Shown: positions 8,547 to 17,835 of the stretch, piece after piece
Position numbering within the stretch: position 1 is the stretch's first letter
How the letters are laid out: each line of letters starts with the position of its first letter
DNA from: Paenibacillus sp. 1_12
GTDB taxonomy: Bacteria; Bacillota; Bacilli; Paenibacillales; NBRC-103111
DNA length: 64,000 bases
Direction of reading: 5' to 3'
NCBI RefSeq assembly: GCF_900114475.1
Contig: NZ_FOTE01000005.1
Coordinates: 372,001 to 436,000 of the forward strand
The notes under the pieces: generated by a model
Told to the model about the DNA's origin: nothing
The model's input: the letters and a program-made list of their open reading frames with translations, nothing else
Database searches by the model: none
Program-made: the position numbers and the translations under genes

Positions 8547-9728
8547 TTACCCCTGCTTGCTGTTGTTTGCAGCATCGCAAAATTGTTTGAGCGCCTGCTC
8601 TACAATCGATCTTGGGCAGGCCAGATTGATTCGCAGCCACCCTTCTCCCTCGGTTCCAAACACCGAGCCTTCACTAAATGCTACTTTTGCCTGACGGAAC
8701 ATCAAGTCCTTGAGCCCTTTAATGTCCAGACCAAGCTCCCGGCAATCCATCCACAATAAATAAGTGCCTTCCGGAACAAGCGGCTTTACTTCCGGCAAGT
8801 GTTCAGCCAAATAAGCGATTGCGTAGTCCAGATTTCCTTTGACATAAGTCATCATTTCATCGAGCCAAGCTTCACCTTCATTATAGGCCACCTCAACGGC
8901 ATCCTGTGCAAAATGCTGCGCCATATGAAGACTAAGTGTTTTGAGACGCTGATCGATGGTTCTTTTGAGTTTCACATTGGAGGCAACGATAAAGGAAGTG
9001 TGCAGCCCAGGCAAATTGAACGTTTTGGTAGCAGCTAGGCAAGTAATCGTGATGTCAGCCAGCTCAGGAGACAGCGTAGCGAACGGTATATGCGTATGCC
9101 CCGGAAATGTTAAGTCACAATGAATTTCATCAGAGATGACGGTTACCCCATACTGCAGGCAAAGCTCGCCCAGCTTAAGCAGTTCTTCGCGCTCCCACAC
9201 ACGTCCTCCCGGATTGTGAGGGCTGCACAGCAGCAGCAGCTTGGCGCCACTCTTAAATAGCGACTCCAAATAGTCGTAATCCATCTCGAATCTTCCGTTA
9301 CGCAGAAGCAGTGAGTTCTTGGCAACGATACGGCCATTGCTTTGAATAACGTCGTAAAAAGGATAATACACAGGTGATTGGAGCACAACCTGTCCACCAG
9401 GCTCGCTGAACAATTCAACAGCCAGACTTAATGAGGTCACGATACTTGGTGAATCCGTGATCCAGCTGGCCTCAATATTCCAATTGTGACGGCGGCGAAA
9501 CCAACTGACAATCGATTCCAAATAACTGTCTGTACGGATCGCATATCCGTAAATGCCCAGCACGGCGCGCTGCTTCAATACCTCCTGAATGGCAGGAGGA
9601 GCCAAAAAGTCCATATCCGCTACCCATAGCGGAAGAATATCCGGTTCACCGAACAGCTTGCCGCCTTGATCCCATTTATATGAGCGAGTATTCCGTCTAT
9701 CGTTTAATTGATCAAAATTGAAAGCCAA
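8547..9728 (-). CDS. PLP-dependent C-S lyase / aminotransferase, PatB/MalY type
   Basis: About 393 residues of fold-type I PLP enzyme. The N-terminal WVADMDF motif is diagnostic of the MalY/PatB cystathionine beta-lyase group. SPHNPGGR, SDEIHCDL and the Schiff-base Lys in AATKTFNLPG are present, as is the C-terminal RINLACPR substrate-carboxylate Arg. The likely reaction is cleavage of cystathionine or other cysteine S-conjugates to a thiol, pyruvate and ammonia. I place the start at TTG 9728 (MAFNFDQ), because GAGGTGA lies 5-8 nt upstream and this N-terminus fits PatB; an upstream GTG at 9737 overlaps that site. Confidence 0.88.
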   Translation of the reverse strand: MAFNFDQLNDRRNTRSYKWDQGGKLFGEPDILPLWVADMDFLAPPAIQEVLKQRAVLGIYGYAIRTDSYLESIVSWFRRRHNWNIEASWITDSPSIVTSLSLAVELFSEPGGQVVLQSPVYYPFYDVIQSNGRIVAKNSLLLRNGRFEMDYDYLESLFKSGAKLLLLCSPHNPGGRVWEREELLKLGELCLQYGVTVISDEIHCDLTFPGHTHIPFATLSPELADITITCLAATKTFNLPGLHTSFIVASNVKLKRTIDQRLKTLSLHMAQHFAQDAVEVAYNEGEAWLDEMMTYVKGNLDYAIAYLAEHLPEVKPLVPEGTYLLWMDCRELGLDIKGLKDLMFRQAKVAFSEGSVFGTEGEGWLRINLACPRSIVEQALKQFCDAANNSKQG

Positions 9729-9902
9729 AAAAGTCACCTCATTATAGATTTTTTAAAATTATACCATTAAGTAGTCAAGCCTGTATAACAACATTTCTTG
9801 AACAGCCTGATAACCTAAGCTTTATTGAGGGCAATGATGGAACTGTCATTAGATTTACCAAATAAACGATCTGATTAATAAGGCACCTCTAAATTGCAGC
9901 TA

Positions 9903-12236
9903 CTAAGCTTTGTTCGGGCTTCTGGTGCATGCCTCGCTATCCGCGACCACCAGCACATCCATGTGCCTTGCGCGGCGAAGCAGCTTTTTTACTATTGAGC
10001 CTTGCCACAACTCTTTCCAGATCGATAGCCTGGACTGCCCCATTATGATTTGCGTGGTTTTATAAACATTCGCTTTACTCACCAAAGCCTCAGGTATTTG
10101 TTTTCGATGAGTGGCCTTTAGTATTTCAAAGGTTCCACCCAGACGGATTGTCAGCTTCTTTAATGCTTCTATCCGCTCCAACATTTCATCAGTGGCTGCG
10201 ATTTGTACAAAGTTGACAAACCAGGCCGCTTTCAATCTGTAGGCTATACGAAAGCCTCGACGTATCAAGCGTTCCGCCTGTGGAGTAGCGTCAATACATA
10301 CATAAATCACTTCCTGCCTACGCCAAGGGCCGCGAAGAGCGCTGCTTCGCTCCCAGGATTCCAGACGTTCATCCACATCGTCCGCAATCTCTCGCAAAGC
10401 GAGCTCCCTCAAGGCAATTAAATTAACGGTTTTGAAAAAGTTGTTAATCGCTTGATCCACTTTATCCATCGCATAGATTTTGCCTTCTCTCATCCGCTGC
10501 TGCAGCGATTGCGGCGCAACATCAATTAGCTGCACCTCGTCAGCAAGTCTCAAAATATGATCAGGTACTGTCTCCCTAACACGGACTCCCGTGATTTGCT
10601 CAATCGCATCATTAAGACTTTCTAGATGCTGAACGTTGACGGTTGAAATCACAGAGATGCCTGCTGCCAGAATATCAAGAACATCCTCGTACCTTTTCTT
10701 ATTTTTACTGCCCGGTACATTCGTATGAGCCAGTTCATCGACAAGAACCAAATCCGGATTACGTCGGATCACTTCTTCTGCATCCATTTCCTCCAATTGC
10801 GTACCCCGATAGTCTATAACTTTACGTGGAATCAGCTCCAGCGCACCGATCTGTGCAGCCGTTTCCTTGCGGCCATGTGTCTCCAGCAGACCGATCAGCA
10901 CATGAATTCCTTTTTTTTCGAGATCATTTCCATCCCGCAGCATCGTATAGGTTTTGCCCACCCCTGGTGCGGCGCCTATATATACTTTAAATTTTCCTCG
11001 TTTGATCTGCAAAATTTTACGCTCAACCTCAAGAGTACTTAAGCGGCGGAACCATTCATCGTCACCCTTAGGCTTAGACAGCTTAGCGGGCAAAATACGC
11101 TCCCCTTCATGTTCCGCACGGTCTGCAACCATGAAGATATCAATATTTCTTGTTTGCTTCAACATGTCGTGGACAATGGAGCCTTGCCAGAACTCCACCC
11201 AACGTGATTGCTTGGAATGGCCCAGAACAATTCGTGTTACGTTATGTTCCAAAGCGTAATTAACAAGAACTCTGGGCAGAGACCGACGGGAACACAGCGG
11301 AAGCTCATCGAATTCCCCACCTACTTTTGTAACCAATTTTACAATGGACCGTTTGAAGGTTGCTTCTACCTTGGACAGCTCTTTTTGTGGATTGATAAAA
11401 GTAACTACCCGTAAATCACCATTCAGACGTTTGGCAATTTGCTGGCCTCTTCTTACGTAGATGGAACCATTCCAATGATACTGCGCCGAAACAAGAATTC
11501 GCTCTGTTGCACCGGAGGGACCGGTCAAACCTAACTCATCTCTATGCTTATCGAGGGATTCATTAACCCCCTCGGCCATTAATCGCAAAGACAATTCCCG
11601 CAGCACAGCAAGATTACCACGCTTGAATAATGCAGATCCTTTGCCAAAACGGAGGTTGCCCTCTGCTGCCCGATTTAACAAGGTTTCGGGGGTAGCATCG
11701 ATCAGTACAACTTCATCGGCGTTTTCCAATGTATCCGCAGGTACCGTTTCTTCAACTTCCACTCCAGTTAATTTCCTCGCTAATTCTGTAACCCCTTCCA
11801 GCTCGTATACATTGACGGTTGAGATCACGCTAATCCCATGATTAATTAAAAATCGAATATCTTCCATTCGTGTGGCAAACTGGGCATCTTTACGATTGCG
11901 GTGAGCCAATCCATCTACCAAGACAACTTCAGGATTGCGTTTAATGAGTGCGTCTAGGTTTAAATCTTTTTTTTCCACGCTTTCTTTCATCCAGTGTATA
12001 CTCGCTACCCGGTCCAAATCTCCGATCTGCTCGACGGTCTCGGGACGCTGCATGGTGGATACCGCACATATGACAACGTCGATACCCTGATTTTTCAAAT
12101 GTTGTCCTTCACGCAGCATATGATATGTTTTCCCAGAGCCGCTGACAGCACCGATATATACTTTTAATTTACCTCTATGCAGCTTCGAAATCGAAAGTAA
12201 AATCTCCTCTGGTGTTTTACGTTTGAAGTTTTCCAT
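9903..12236 (-). CDS. Kinase-less tandem KdpD-USP protein
   Basis: About 777 residues made of two consecutive copies of the KdpD N-terminal sensor half: KdpD P-loop domain 1 (residues about 22-240), USP domain 1 (about 250-380), KdpD domain 2 (about 410-620), USP domain 2 (about 650-770). Copy 2 keeps canonical motifs: GAAPGVGKTY, ETHGRKET and VDELAHTN. Copy 1 is altered: GAVSGSGKTY, STMQRPET and VDGLAHRN, so its Walker-B-like acid is lost. No transmembrane, GAF, HisKA or HATPase region follows. No KdpE gene is nearby. The gene follows kdpC in the same orientation but after a strong terminator. Short KdpDs without the kinase half are known (for example in cyanobacteria); the internal duplication is unusual. 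The start at 12236 follows GGAGGGG; an in-frame ATG lies 12 nt upstream. Confidence 0.88.
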   Translation of the reverse strand: MENFKRKTPEEILLSISKLHRGKLKVYIGAVSGSGKTYHMLREGQHLKNQGIDVVICAVSTMQRPETVEQIGDLDRVASIHWMKESVEKKDLNLDALIKRNPEVVLVDGLAHRNRKDAQFATRMEDIRFLINHGISVISTVNVYELEGVTELARKLTGVEVEETVPADTLENADEVVLIDATPETLLNRAAEGNLRFGKGSALFKRGNLAVLRELSLRLMAEGVNESLDKHRDELGLTGPSGATERILVSAQYHWNGSIYVRRGQQIAKRLNGDLRVVTFINPQKELSKVEATFKRSIVKLVTKVGGEFDELPLCSRRSLPRVLVNYALEHNVTRIVLGHSKQSRWVEFWQGSIVHDMLKQTRNIDIFMVADRAEHEGERILPAKLSKPKGDDEWFRRLSTLEVERKILQIKRGKFKVYIGAAPGVGKTYTMLRDGNDLEKKGIHVLIGLLETHGRKETAAQIGALELIPRKVIDYRGTQLEEMDAEEVIRRNPDLVLVDELAHTNVPGSKNKKRYEDVLDILAAGISVISTVNVQHLESLNDAIEQITGVRVRETVPDHILRLADEVQLIDVAPQSLQQRMREGKIYAMDKVDQAINNFFKTVNLIALRELALREIADDVDERLESWERSSALRGPWRRQEVIYVCIDATPQAERLIRRGFRIAYRLKAAWFVNFVQIAATDEMLERIEALKKLTIRLGGTFEILKATHRKQIPEALVSKANVYKTTQIIMGQSRLSIWKELWQGSIVKKLLRRARHMDVLVVADSEACTRSPNKA

Positions 12237-12291
12237 GAACCCCTCCATGCAAATCGATTCGATCTATACGCACAGCTTTATCTCCCATTAT

Positions 12292-12341
12292 AAGGAAAAG
12301 GAAAAGTCTGATAAAGACATAGCTTTACCAGAACTTTTCCT
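12292..12341 (-). terminator. Strong hairpin between kdpC and the KdpD-like gene
   Basis: A stem of about 17 bp (12300-12316 with 12323-12340) has one or two bulges and is followed on the minus strand by TTTTCCTT. It looks like an intrinsic terminator and would reduce read-through from kdpFABC into the KdpD-like gene. Confidence 0.7.
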
Positions 12342-12381
12342 TCTTTAGTTCTACTTTCTGAATCTCCCTGCCTTTAGAGAG

Positions 12382-12987
12382 CTATTTCAGCCAAGCGTTC
12401 AATGTCAAATTTAACTTCAACACATTGACACGCGGTTCCCCGAACAATCCCAGGTCCCTTCCTTCGGTTGTTTGCTCTACAAGCTGCTGCAGCTTTGCTT
12501 CGGGAATTCCGTTAAGCTTGCTGATCCTGGGTACCTGGACCAGAGCTGATTGCGGACTAATATGCGGATCAAGTCCTGAGCCCGAATTGGTAATGAGATC
12601 AACCGGCAATTGGCTTACGGGAACATCGGGATTGTTGGTCTTCCAGTCCTCGATGGATTCCTGAGTCCGCTTCAGCATTTCAGGATTGGATGCCGCGTAA
12701 TTATTGGAGCCTGAAGCGTCTGCTTTATAATCAATGCTGGATACTCTGCCTTGAAAGTATTTCGGATTTGCAAACTTTTGACCAATCAATTCCGATCCCA
12801 CGATTTGTCCCTTGCTGTTGTAAATCATACTGCCATTCGCATTTGCAGGCATTAGCAATTGGGCGATCCCGGTGCATACCAGCGGATATACGATTCCGCA
12901 TAAAACAACAAATACAAAACTAACGCGAATGATGATTCCCAAAGAGAAGCTTGCTGTGCTTGACGCAGCATGATTTGAATTATTCAT
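12382..12987 (-). CDS. kdpC: K+-transporting ATPase subunit C
   Basis: A 201-residue protein with one N-terminal membrane helix (about residues 17-38) and a soluble extracytoplasmic domain. Typical KdpC blocks include [46 protein letters not shown] and the C-terminal NVLKLNLTL. KdpC assembles with KdpA, KdpB and KdpF and increases K+ affinity of the pump. It starts 39 nt after kdpB. Confidence 0.97.
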   Translation of the reverse strand: MNNSNHAASSTASFSLGIIIRVSFVFVVLCGIVYPLVCTGIAQLLMPANANGSMIYNSKGQIVGSELIGQKFANPKYFQGRVSSIDYKADASGSNNYAASNPEMLKRTQESIEDWKTNNPDVPVSQLPVDLITNSGSGLDPHISPQSALVQVPRISKLNGIPEAKLQQLVEQTTEGRDLGLFGEPRVNVLKLNLTLNAWLK

Positions 12988-13026
12988 CCTTTTTCAACCT
13001 CTTTCTTGTTTCTTTATCTATCTCTA

Positions 13027-15057
13027 CTAAATCCACAAGTGCACGATAAGGTCAATCAGCTTGATCCCTACGAATGGAACGACAATCCCGCCAAATCCAT
13101 ATATAAACAGATTGCGCTGCAAAAGCTTATTCGAGCTCATCGGTTTATAGCCGACGCCTTTCATGGCAAGCGGGATCAGTAACGGAATAATAATCGCATT
13201 GAATACCAAAGCCGACAATATCGCTGATAACGGTGAGCCAAGCCTCATAATATTGAGCGCCTCCATCTGTGGAATCGCAAGTGTAAACATAGCCGGAATG
13301 ATAGCAAAATATTTGGCCACATCGTTGGCGATACTAAAGGTCGTCAAAGCACCGCGCGTCATCAGCAGCTGCTTGCCTATTGCGACAACCTCGATAATTT
13401 TTGAAGGGTCCGAATCCAGATCAATCATGTTAGCCGCTTCTTTGGCCGCTGTTGTACCGCTGTTCATCGCAAGCCCTACATCAGCTTGAGCGAGTGCTGG
13501 AGCGTCGTTCGTTCCGTCTCCGGTCATCGCAACAAGCTTTCCTTCCGCTTGCTCCTTACGAATTACGGCAATCTTATCCTCCGGCTTGCTTTCGGCAATA
13601 AACTCATCCACTCCGGCCTCGCGGGCAATTGTAGCTGCAGTCAGCGGATTGTCACCCGTACACATGATGGTTTTAATACCCATTCTACGAAGCTGCTCAA
13701 ACCGCTCCTTCATCCCTGGCTTCACGGTATCCTTCAAATATATAAGTCCGAGGATATGGTTATCGACCGCTACGGCCAGAGGTGTACCCCCCTCTGACGC
13801 AATCGCGTTACCTTTTAGCTCAAGATCACTCGGTATCGTTCCTCCTTGGGACAGTACCCATTGTTTCACCGAATCGACAGCTCCCTTACGCACCTTGCGC
13901 CCATCCGTCAAATCGATCCCGCTCATTCGGGTTTCTGCCTTAAACTCGATAAATACTCCGTCCTCGGCAAGCGAGCTGTTATAGGCCATTCCTTGCTTTT
14001 TCATCAATTCAAGCACTGAACGCCCTTCCGGTGTTTCATCCTTCAGAGAGCTGATCGCAGCCCATTCACCCAAAACCGCTAAGTTCTCTGATTCTACAGG
14101 GGAAAACTCGCTGGCCATCCGGTTACCAAAGGTGATCGTACCTGTTTTATCCAGAATCATCGTATTAATATCCCCTGCAGCTTCGACCGCTTTCCCTGAC
14201 ATTGCGAGAACATTAAACTGCGTCACCCGGTCCATCCCCGCAATCCCGATAGCAGACAGCAATCCGCCTATTGTTGTTGGAATCAAGCATACCAGCAGTG
14301 AGATCAAAACAGGTATATCCAATTGAATGTTCACATATTTGGCAATTGGGGCCAAGGTGACAACGACAATCATGAAAATGAGTGTCAAACTTGTGAGCAG
14401 TGTGTTCAGTGCAATTTCATTCGGTGTTTTTTGCCGCTTGGCGCCCTCTACCAAAGAAATCATCCGGTCGATGAACGACTCTCCAGGATCACTTGTAATT
14501 CTTACTTTGATCCTATCGCTAACTACTCGTGTGCCGCCTGTTACCGAATTGAAATCGCCTCCTGCTTCCTTGATCACCGGGGCGGATTCTCCTGTAATGG
14601 CAGATTCGTCTACAGAAGCTAAACCTTCAATCACTTCTCCGTCACCGGGTATCATTTCCCCTTGGGAAACGACGACGATATCTCCTTTGCGCAGCTCGGT
14701 GGACGGAACCAGCTTTAACCCGCCGCTCACCACTTTATTGGCGCTGATCTCTTTTTTGGATTTTTTCAATGAGTCGGCCTGTGCTTTCCCACGACCTTCA
14801 GCAAGCGCTTCTGCAAAGTTGGCAAACAACAGCGTAAAGAGTAGAATCGCAAATACAGTCAGGTTAAAACCCGTACTCTGGCCGGCACCAAAATATCCAG
14901 GAAAAATCGTCATCAAGAGCACAATCAAGGTGCCTGCCTCAACAACAAACATGACTGGATTTTTCATCATGGTCATCGGATTCAGCTTCACAAAACTGTC
15001 TTTGATGGCATTGCGAAGGATGTCACCGGATAAACTTTTTTTTCTATTTGTTTGCAT
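13027..15057 (-). CDS. kdpB: K+-transporting ATPase subunit B (P-type ATPase)
   Basis: A 676-residue catalytic subunit of the KdpFABC pump. The phosphorylation site Asp is in [16 protein letters not shown], the ATP-site [10 protein letters not shown] and [17 protein letters not shown] hinge motifs are intact. About seven membrane helices are visible. It hydrolyses ATP to drive K+ through KdpA. ATG at 15057 follows GGAGTGG. Its 22-nt gap from kdpA indicates co-transcription. Confidence 0.98.
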   Translation of the reverse strand: MQTNRKKSLSGDILRNAIKDSFVKLNPMTMMKNPVMFVVEAGTLIVLLMTIFPGYFGAGQSTGFNLTVFAILLFTLLFANFAEALAEGRGKAQADSLKKSKKEISANKVVSGGLKLVPSTELRKGDIVVVSQGEMIPGDGEVIEGLASVDESAITGESAPVIKEAGGDFNSVTGGTRVVSDRIKVRITSDPGESFIDRMISLVEGAKRQKTPNEIALNTLLTSLTLIFMIVVVTLAPIAKYVNIQLDIPVLISLLVCLIPTTIGGLLSAIGIAGMDRVTQFNVLAMSGKAVEAAGDINTMILDKTGTITFGNRMASEFSPVESENLAVLGEWAAISSLKDETPEGRSVLELMKKQGMAYNSSLAEDGVFIEFKAETRMSGIDLTDGRKVRKGAVDSVKQWVLSQGGTIPSDLELKGNAIASEGGTPLAVAVDNHILGLIYLKDTVKPGMKERFEQLRRMGIKTIMCTGDNPLTAATIAREAGVDEFIAESKPEDKIAVIRKEQAEGKLVAMTGDGTNDAPALAQADVGLAMNSGTTAAKEAANMIDLDSDPSKIIEVVAIGKQLLMTRGALTTFSIANDVAKYFAIIPAMFTLAIPQMEALNIMRLGSPLSAILSALVFNAIIIPLLIPLAMKGVGYKPMSSNKLLQRNLFIYGFGGIVVPFVGIKLIDLIVHLWI

Positions 15058-15078
15058 GGATCATGTCCACTCCTTTCA

Positions 15079-16758
15079 TTATCGAATCGTCAAATGCTCA
15101 GCTATCGGTCCAAGTACGATACCAGGCAAGAACGTCAGCGCGCCAATTATCAGAACAGTTCCTATAAGAATGCCGGCAAACAATCGGTTATCCGTGCGGA
15201 AAGTCCCGATGGTCTCGGGAACCCACTGCTTACGCAGCATGGAACCCGCTACCGCCAGCATCGCTACCATCGAAACATAGCGGCCGAACAGCATCACGAC
15301 TCCCGTAGATATATTCCAGAACGGCGTATTATCGCCCAACCCTTCGAACCCCGATCCATTGTTAGCCGCCGAGGATGTATATTCATACAGCACTTGTGAA
15401 ATTCCATGAAAGGCCGGATTGGTAATTCCCGCTTTTCCTAAATCCGTAGCTAACGCGATTGCGGTTGACGCCAGTATAATGAGCGGATGTGCCAGAATTG
15501 CGATGGCAATCAGCTTGATTTCGCGTGCTTCTATTTTACGACCGAGAAACTCCGGTGTCCGGCCAACCATTAATCCAGCCAGAAAGACGGCCAATATCGC
15601 ATACATGAGCATATTAATCAAACCAACGCCTTTACCGCCAAACACACAGTTCAGCATCATGAGAGCAAGAGGCGTAATCCCTCCAAGCGGCGTCAGTGTA
15701 TCATGCATCGAATTGACACTGCCGGTTGTCGCTGCTGTCGTTACTGTAGAAAATAGCGCCGATTGCGGAATGCCAAAGCGAACCTCTTTCCCTTCCATAC
15801 TGCCCTGTGCGGCATCAATGCCCAATCTGTTCATGGCGGGATTACCACTCGACTCGGCAGTATAGATAAGGGACAGAAACATAACAAATAATATCATCAT
15901 CGAAGAAAAAATAACCCAGCCCTGCTTGCGATTTTTGGCAAACAAACCGAATGTATAGGGAAGGGCAGCCGATAAAACCCACATCGATAAAATTTCAATC
16001 ACATTGGTTAGCGCATTCGGATTTTCAAACGGATGGGCCGAGTTCACTCCGAAAAATCCGCCGCCGTTCGTACCTATATGCTTGATCGACTCCAGTGCCG
16101 CGACCGGTCCGATCGCAATTTGCTGCTCGACTCCTTCCACCGTCGTAACAGTAACTGTTGGCTGCAGTGTTAACGGAACCTGTAGAGCCACTAGCAGCAT
16201 AGCGACGATAAAAGCAAGCGGGAAAAAGACACGAGTGTGCGCCTTTACAAAGTCCTCGAAAAAATTACCAATCGTTTCCCCTTTACTCGTAATGCCTCTT
16301 ACAAAAGCAATCGCAACGGAAAATCCGGTCGCTGCTGAGGTGAACATCATCATGATAATGACAGCCATCTGCGAAAAATAGGACAAGCCTGACTCCCCGC
16401 TGTAATGCTGCAGGTTCGTATTGGTCATAAAGCTGATGACCGTATTAAAGGTCAACGTTTCTTCCATACTCCCAATCCCGTTGGGATTAAGAGGCAACAT
16501 ATTTTGTATTCTCAATATCAAATAGCTGATGGCAACAAGCACAATATTCGTTACGATAAAGCTGAGCGCGTAGGTTTTCCAGGTCATACCCTTTCGTTCT
16601 TTTAAACCAATCATTGCAAAAATCGGTCTTTCGATGAATCCAAACCACTTGTCAGTCCGATTAGCTTCATTGGAGAAAACGTTATAAAGATAGGTTCCCA
16701 TAGGTTTAACCAATAGCACTAAAATGACGATAACGACGGCGATTTGCAAAATGCCCAT
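15079..16758 (-). CDS. kdpA: K+-transporting ATPase subunit A
   Basis: A 559-residue polytopic membrane protein, the K+-selective channel-like subunit of KdpFABC. Repeated selectivity-filter regions are visible, including TNTNLQHYSGESG, GTNGGGFFGVNSAHPFENP, STVTTAATTGSVNSMHD and TSSAANNGSGFEG. Length is normal for the family. ATG at 16758 lies about 9 nt after AAGGAGG. The 325-nt gap to kdpF is unusually long for a kdp operon and is filled with repeats. Confidence 0.98.
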   Translation of the reverse strand: MGILQIAVVIVILVLLVKPMGTYLYNVFSNEANRTDKWFGFIERPIFAMIGLKERKGMTWKTYALSFIVTNIVLVAISYLILRIQNMLPLNPNGIGSMEETLTFNTVISFMTNTNLQHYSGESGLSYFSQMAVIIMMMFTSAATGFSVAIAFVRGITSKGETIGNFFEDFVKAHTRVFFPLAFIVAMLLVALQVPLTLQPTVTVTTVEGVEQQIAIGPVAALESIKHIGTNGGGFFGVNSAHPFENPNALTNVIEILSMWVLSAALPYTFGLFAKNRKQGWVIFSSMMILFVMFLSLIYTAESSGNPAMNRLGIDAAQGSMEGKEVRFGIPQSALFSTVTTAATTGSVNSMHDTLTPLGGITPLALMMLNCVFGGKGVGLINMLMYAILAVFLAGLMVGRTPEFLGRKIEAREIKLIAIAILAHPLIILASTAIALATDLGKAGITNPAFHGISQVLYEYTSSAANNGSGFEGLGDNTPFWNISTGVVMLFGRYVSMVAMLAVAGSMLRKQWVPETIGTFRTDNRLFAGILIGTVLIIGALTFLPGIVLGPIAEHLTIR

Positions 16759-16776
16759 TTGTTTATTTCCTCCTTA

Positions 16777-16910
16777 GAGTTTTGCTTTAGCAAAACTTTC
16801 TTCGTAAGCATTTGCCGAGTTTTACTTTAGCAAAACTATCTTCGTAAGCATCTGCTGAGTTTTCGTTAGAAAACTTTCTTCGTAAGCATTTTCCAAGTTT
16901 TGCTTTAGAA
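16777..16910. repeat. 40-bp tandem hairpin-forming repeat, 3.4 copies
   Basis: Units begin at 16777, 16817 and 16857 (40, 40 and 38 bp), with a partial fourth at 16895-16910. Each unit starts with a small palindrome (AGTTTTGC TTTA GCAAAACT in unit 1) and ends ...TTCTTCGTAAGCA. The array lies between the kdpF stop and the kdpA ribosome binding site, so it would be transcribed as serial hairpins within the operon mRNA. A related fragment (CAAACTTTCTTCG) occurs near 36230. Confidence 0.85.
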
Positions 16911-16949
16911 GTCTGGTGAAAGTCTCCGCTGCGCGGGCGGACCACTCCT

Positions 16950-17060
16950 CCGATCGCTGTTGTCATCAGATTTCTTTATTGTGTAAGACATTTAGCTGTA
17001 AAAATCCAAAGACAAAGGCGAACGCTTCGCTTCTCCAGAACGATTCCGCCCACTCCGCTA
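16950..17060 (+). repeat. Dispersed intergenic repeat, copy A
   Basis: This stretch aligns by eye with the reverse complement of about 59660-59790. Shared blocks include TCGCTGTTG, CAGATT, AAAGGCGAAC and TTCTCCAGAA, in the same order with similar spacing. Copy A has no obvious terminal inverted repeats. It adds to the long kdpF-kdpA gap. Confidence 0.6.
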
Positions 17061-17085
17061 ATTATTCACTGGACCTGTACATACA

Positions 17086-17163
17086 TTAAAACTTTTCCGG
17101 ATTAATCAAGGCGTAGACCAGGTAAAGAAAAATAAATAAAGTAAAAATAATGACAACGATCAC
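17086..17163 (-). CDS. kdpF: K+-transporting ATPase subunit F
   Basis: A 25-residue single-span peptide ending VYALINPEKF, the hallmark KdpF C-terminus (YAL-x-x-P-E-x-F). KdpF is a lipid-like stabiliser of the KdpFABC complex. It starts with GTG at 17163, 9 nt after GGAGG, and that GTG overlaps the TGA of the upstream small gene (GTGA), implying translational coupling. It is too short for most gene finders. Confidence 0.9.
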   Translation of the reverse strand: MIVVIIFTLFIFLYLVYALINPEKF

Positions 17164-17270
17164 GAGCGCTCGCCTCCTGAATCTTCAATAACTCGCCCGC
17201 ACCAAAATAAAAATCCACTGAACAGCGCGTAAGTGACGGCTAACACAATCAGCATGTATAAATCCAACAT
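17160..17270 (-). CDS. 36-residue single-span membrane peptide upstream of kdpF
   Basis: The peptide begins MLDLYMLIVLAVTYALFSGF and continues LFWCGRVIEDSGGERS. One transmembrane helix covers about residues 5-24, followed by a short polar tail. ATG at 17270 has an excellent AAGGAGGGG site. Its stop overlaps the kdpF start. Small hydrophobic peptides just before kdpF occur in other bacteria but have no settled function. Position suggests a second accessory subunit of the Kdp pump or a regulator of it; this is inference. Confidence 0.7.
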   Translation of the reverse strand: MLDLYMLIVLAVTYALFSGFLFWCGRVIEDSGGERS

Positions 17271-17293
17271 GGTTACCCCTCCTTAAAGCTTAT

Positions 17294-17701
17294 CTATTTC
17301 ACATGTGTTTGAATTAAAAATGAAACATCCTCGCTTGTCGTATGAATGACATAGCTAGCACCAAGTCCTTTGTAAACCAGACGCGGGTTGCTCGTATTTG
17401 TGATGACGTAAATAGGCTTGGAAGTCCATCTGCGGCACATTTGTATATAACGGCAGCATAGATTCAGGCTTCGCTCGAAAATAAACACCTTCCCAATAGC
17501 AAACTCTGGAAGAGTCCAGTTTATTTGTTCTGTAGTATCTACCATAACAATATTTTTTACACCAATATTGACCAGTCTTTGCTTTTCTCCCTGGTTGTTG
17601 GCAATAGCTGCAAAACGCAAGCCTTGCTTCAGCAATTGAAGTATGAAGCCTTTTCCCGTTCGATTGGGTGCCGAAACCAAAATGACTTCCTGTTGTTCCA
17701 T
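17294..17701 (-). CDS. Unknown Rossmann-like protein, first gene of the kdp operon
   Basis: A 135-residue soluble protein. Alternating hydrophobic strands and helices suggest a Rossmann-type fold: VILVSAP (strand 1), FAAIANN (strand 2), KNIVMVDT (strand 3), KVFIFER (strand 4), KPIYVITN (strand 5), ending GLGASYVIHT. The last block resembles the ...LGADxVISP ending of TrkA-N/RCK nucleotide-binding domains; an NmrA-like or other Rossmann family is also possible. The glycine-rich loop (SAPNRTGKG) is not a standard GxGxxG or Walker A. ATG at 17701 follows AGGAGG. It is the first gene behind the c-di-AMP riboswitch. Confidence 0.8.
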   Translation of the reverse strand: MEQQEVILVSAPNRTGKGFILQLLKQGLRFAAIANNQGEKQRLVNIGVKNIVMVDTTEQINWTLPEFAIGKVFIFERSLNLCCRYIQMCRRWTSKPIYVITNTSNPRLVYKGLGASYVIHTTSEDVSFLIQTHVK

Positions 17702-17738
17702 TTCTATTTTCCTCCTATGATGTCAAAAAGGAGGCAAC

Positions 17739-17781
17739 AAAAAGAAGCCTACGAAAAGAGCGGAACTCTTCTCGTGGCTTC
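17739..17781 (-). terminator. Expression-platform terminator of the kdp riboswitch
   Basis: On the minus strand GAAGCC (17776-17781) pairs with GGCTTC (17744-17749), with an inner GAGAAGAG/CTCTTTTC helix, followed by TTTTTG. This is the switchable terminator between the aptamer and the operon. Confidence 0.85.
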
Positions 17782-17835
17782 TTAAAACACAGTTATACAA
17801 ACCGTGTCTTTCGCACGACAATTGTTGCCTCTCCC

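Noticed and set aside
9903-12236. Tandem KdpD as an assembly duplication
   Set aside because: The two halves differ at many residues, including catalytic motifs, so they are an old duplication and not an artefact.
14327-15280. 317-codon plus-strand open frame
   Set aside because: It lies antisense to kdpB and kdpA, has no ribosome site and a composition expected of the reverse strand of a conserved gene.
16777-16910. Possible small CRISPR array
   Set aside because: The 40-bp units are directly adjacent with no spacers, and no cas genes are present.
17294-17701. P-loop NTPase reading of SAPNRTGKG
   Set aside because: The GxxxxGKS/T pattern is not met (Gly follows Lys and the first Gly is missing).
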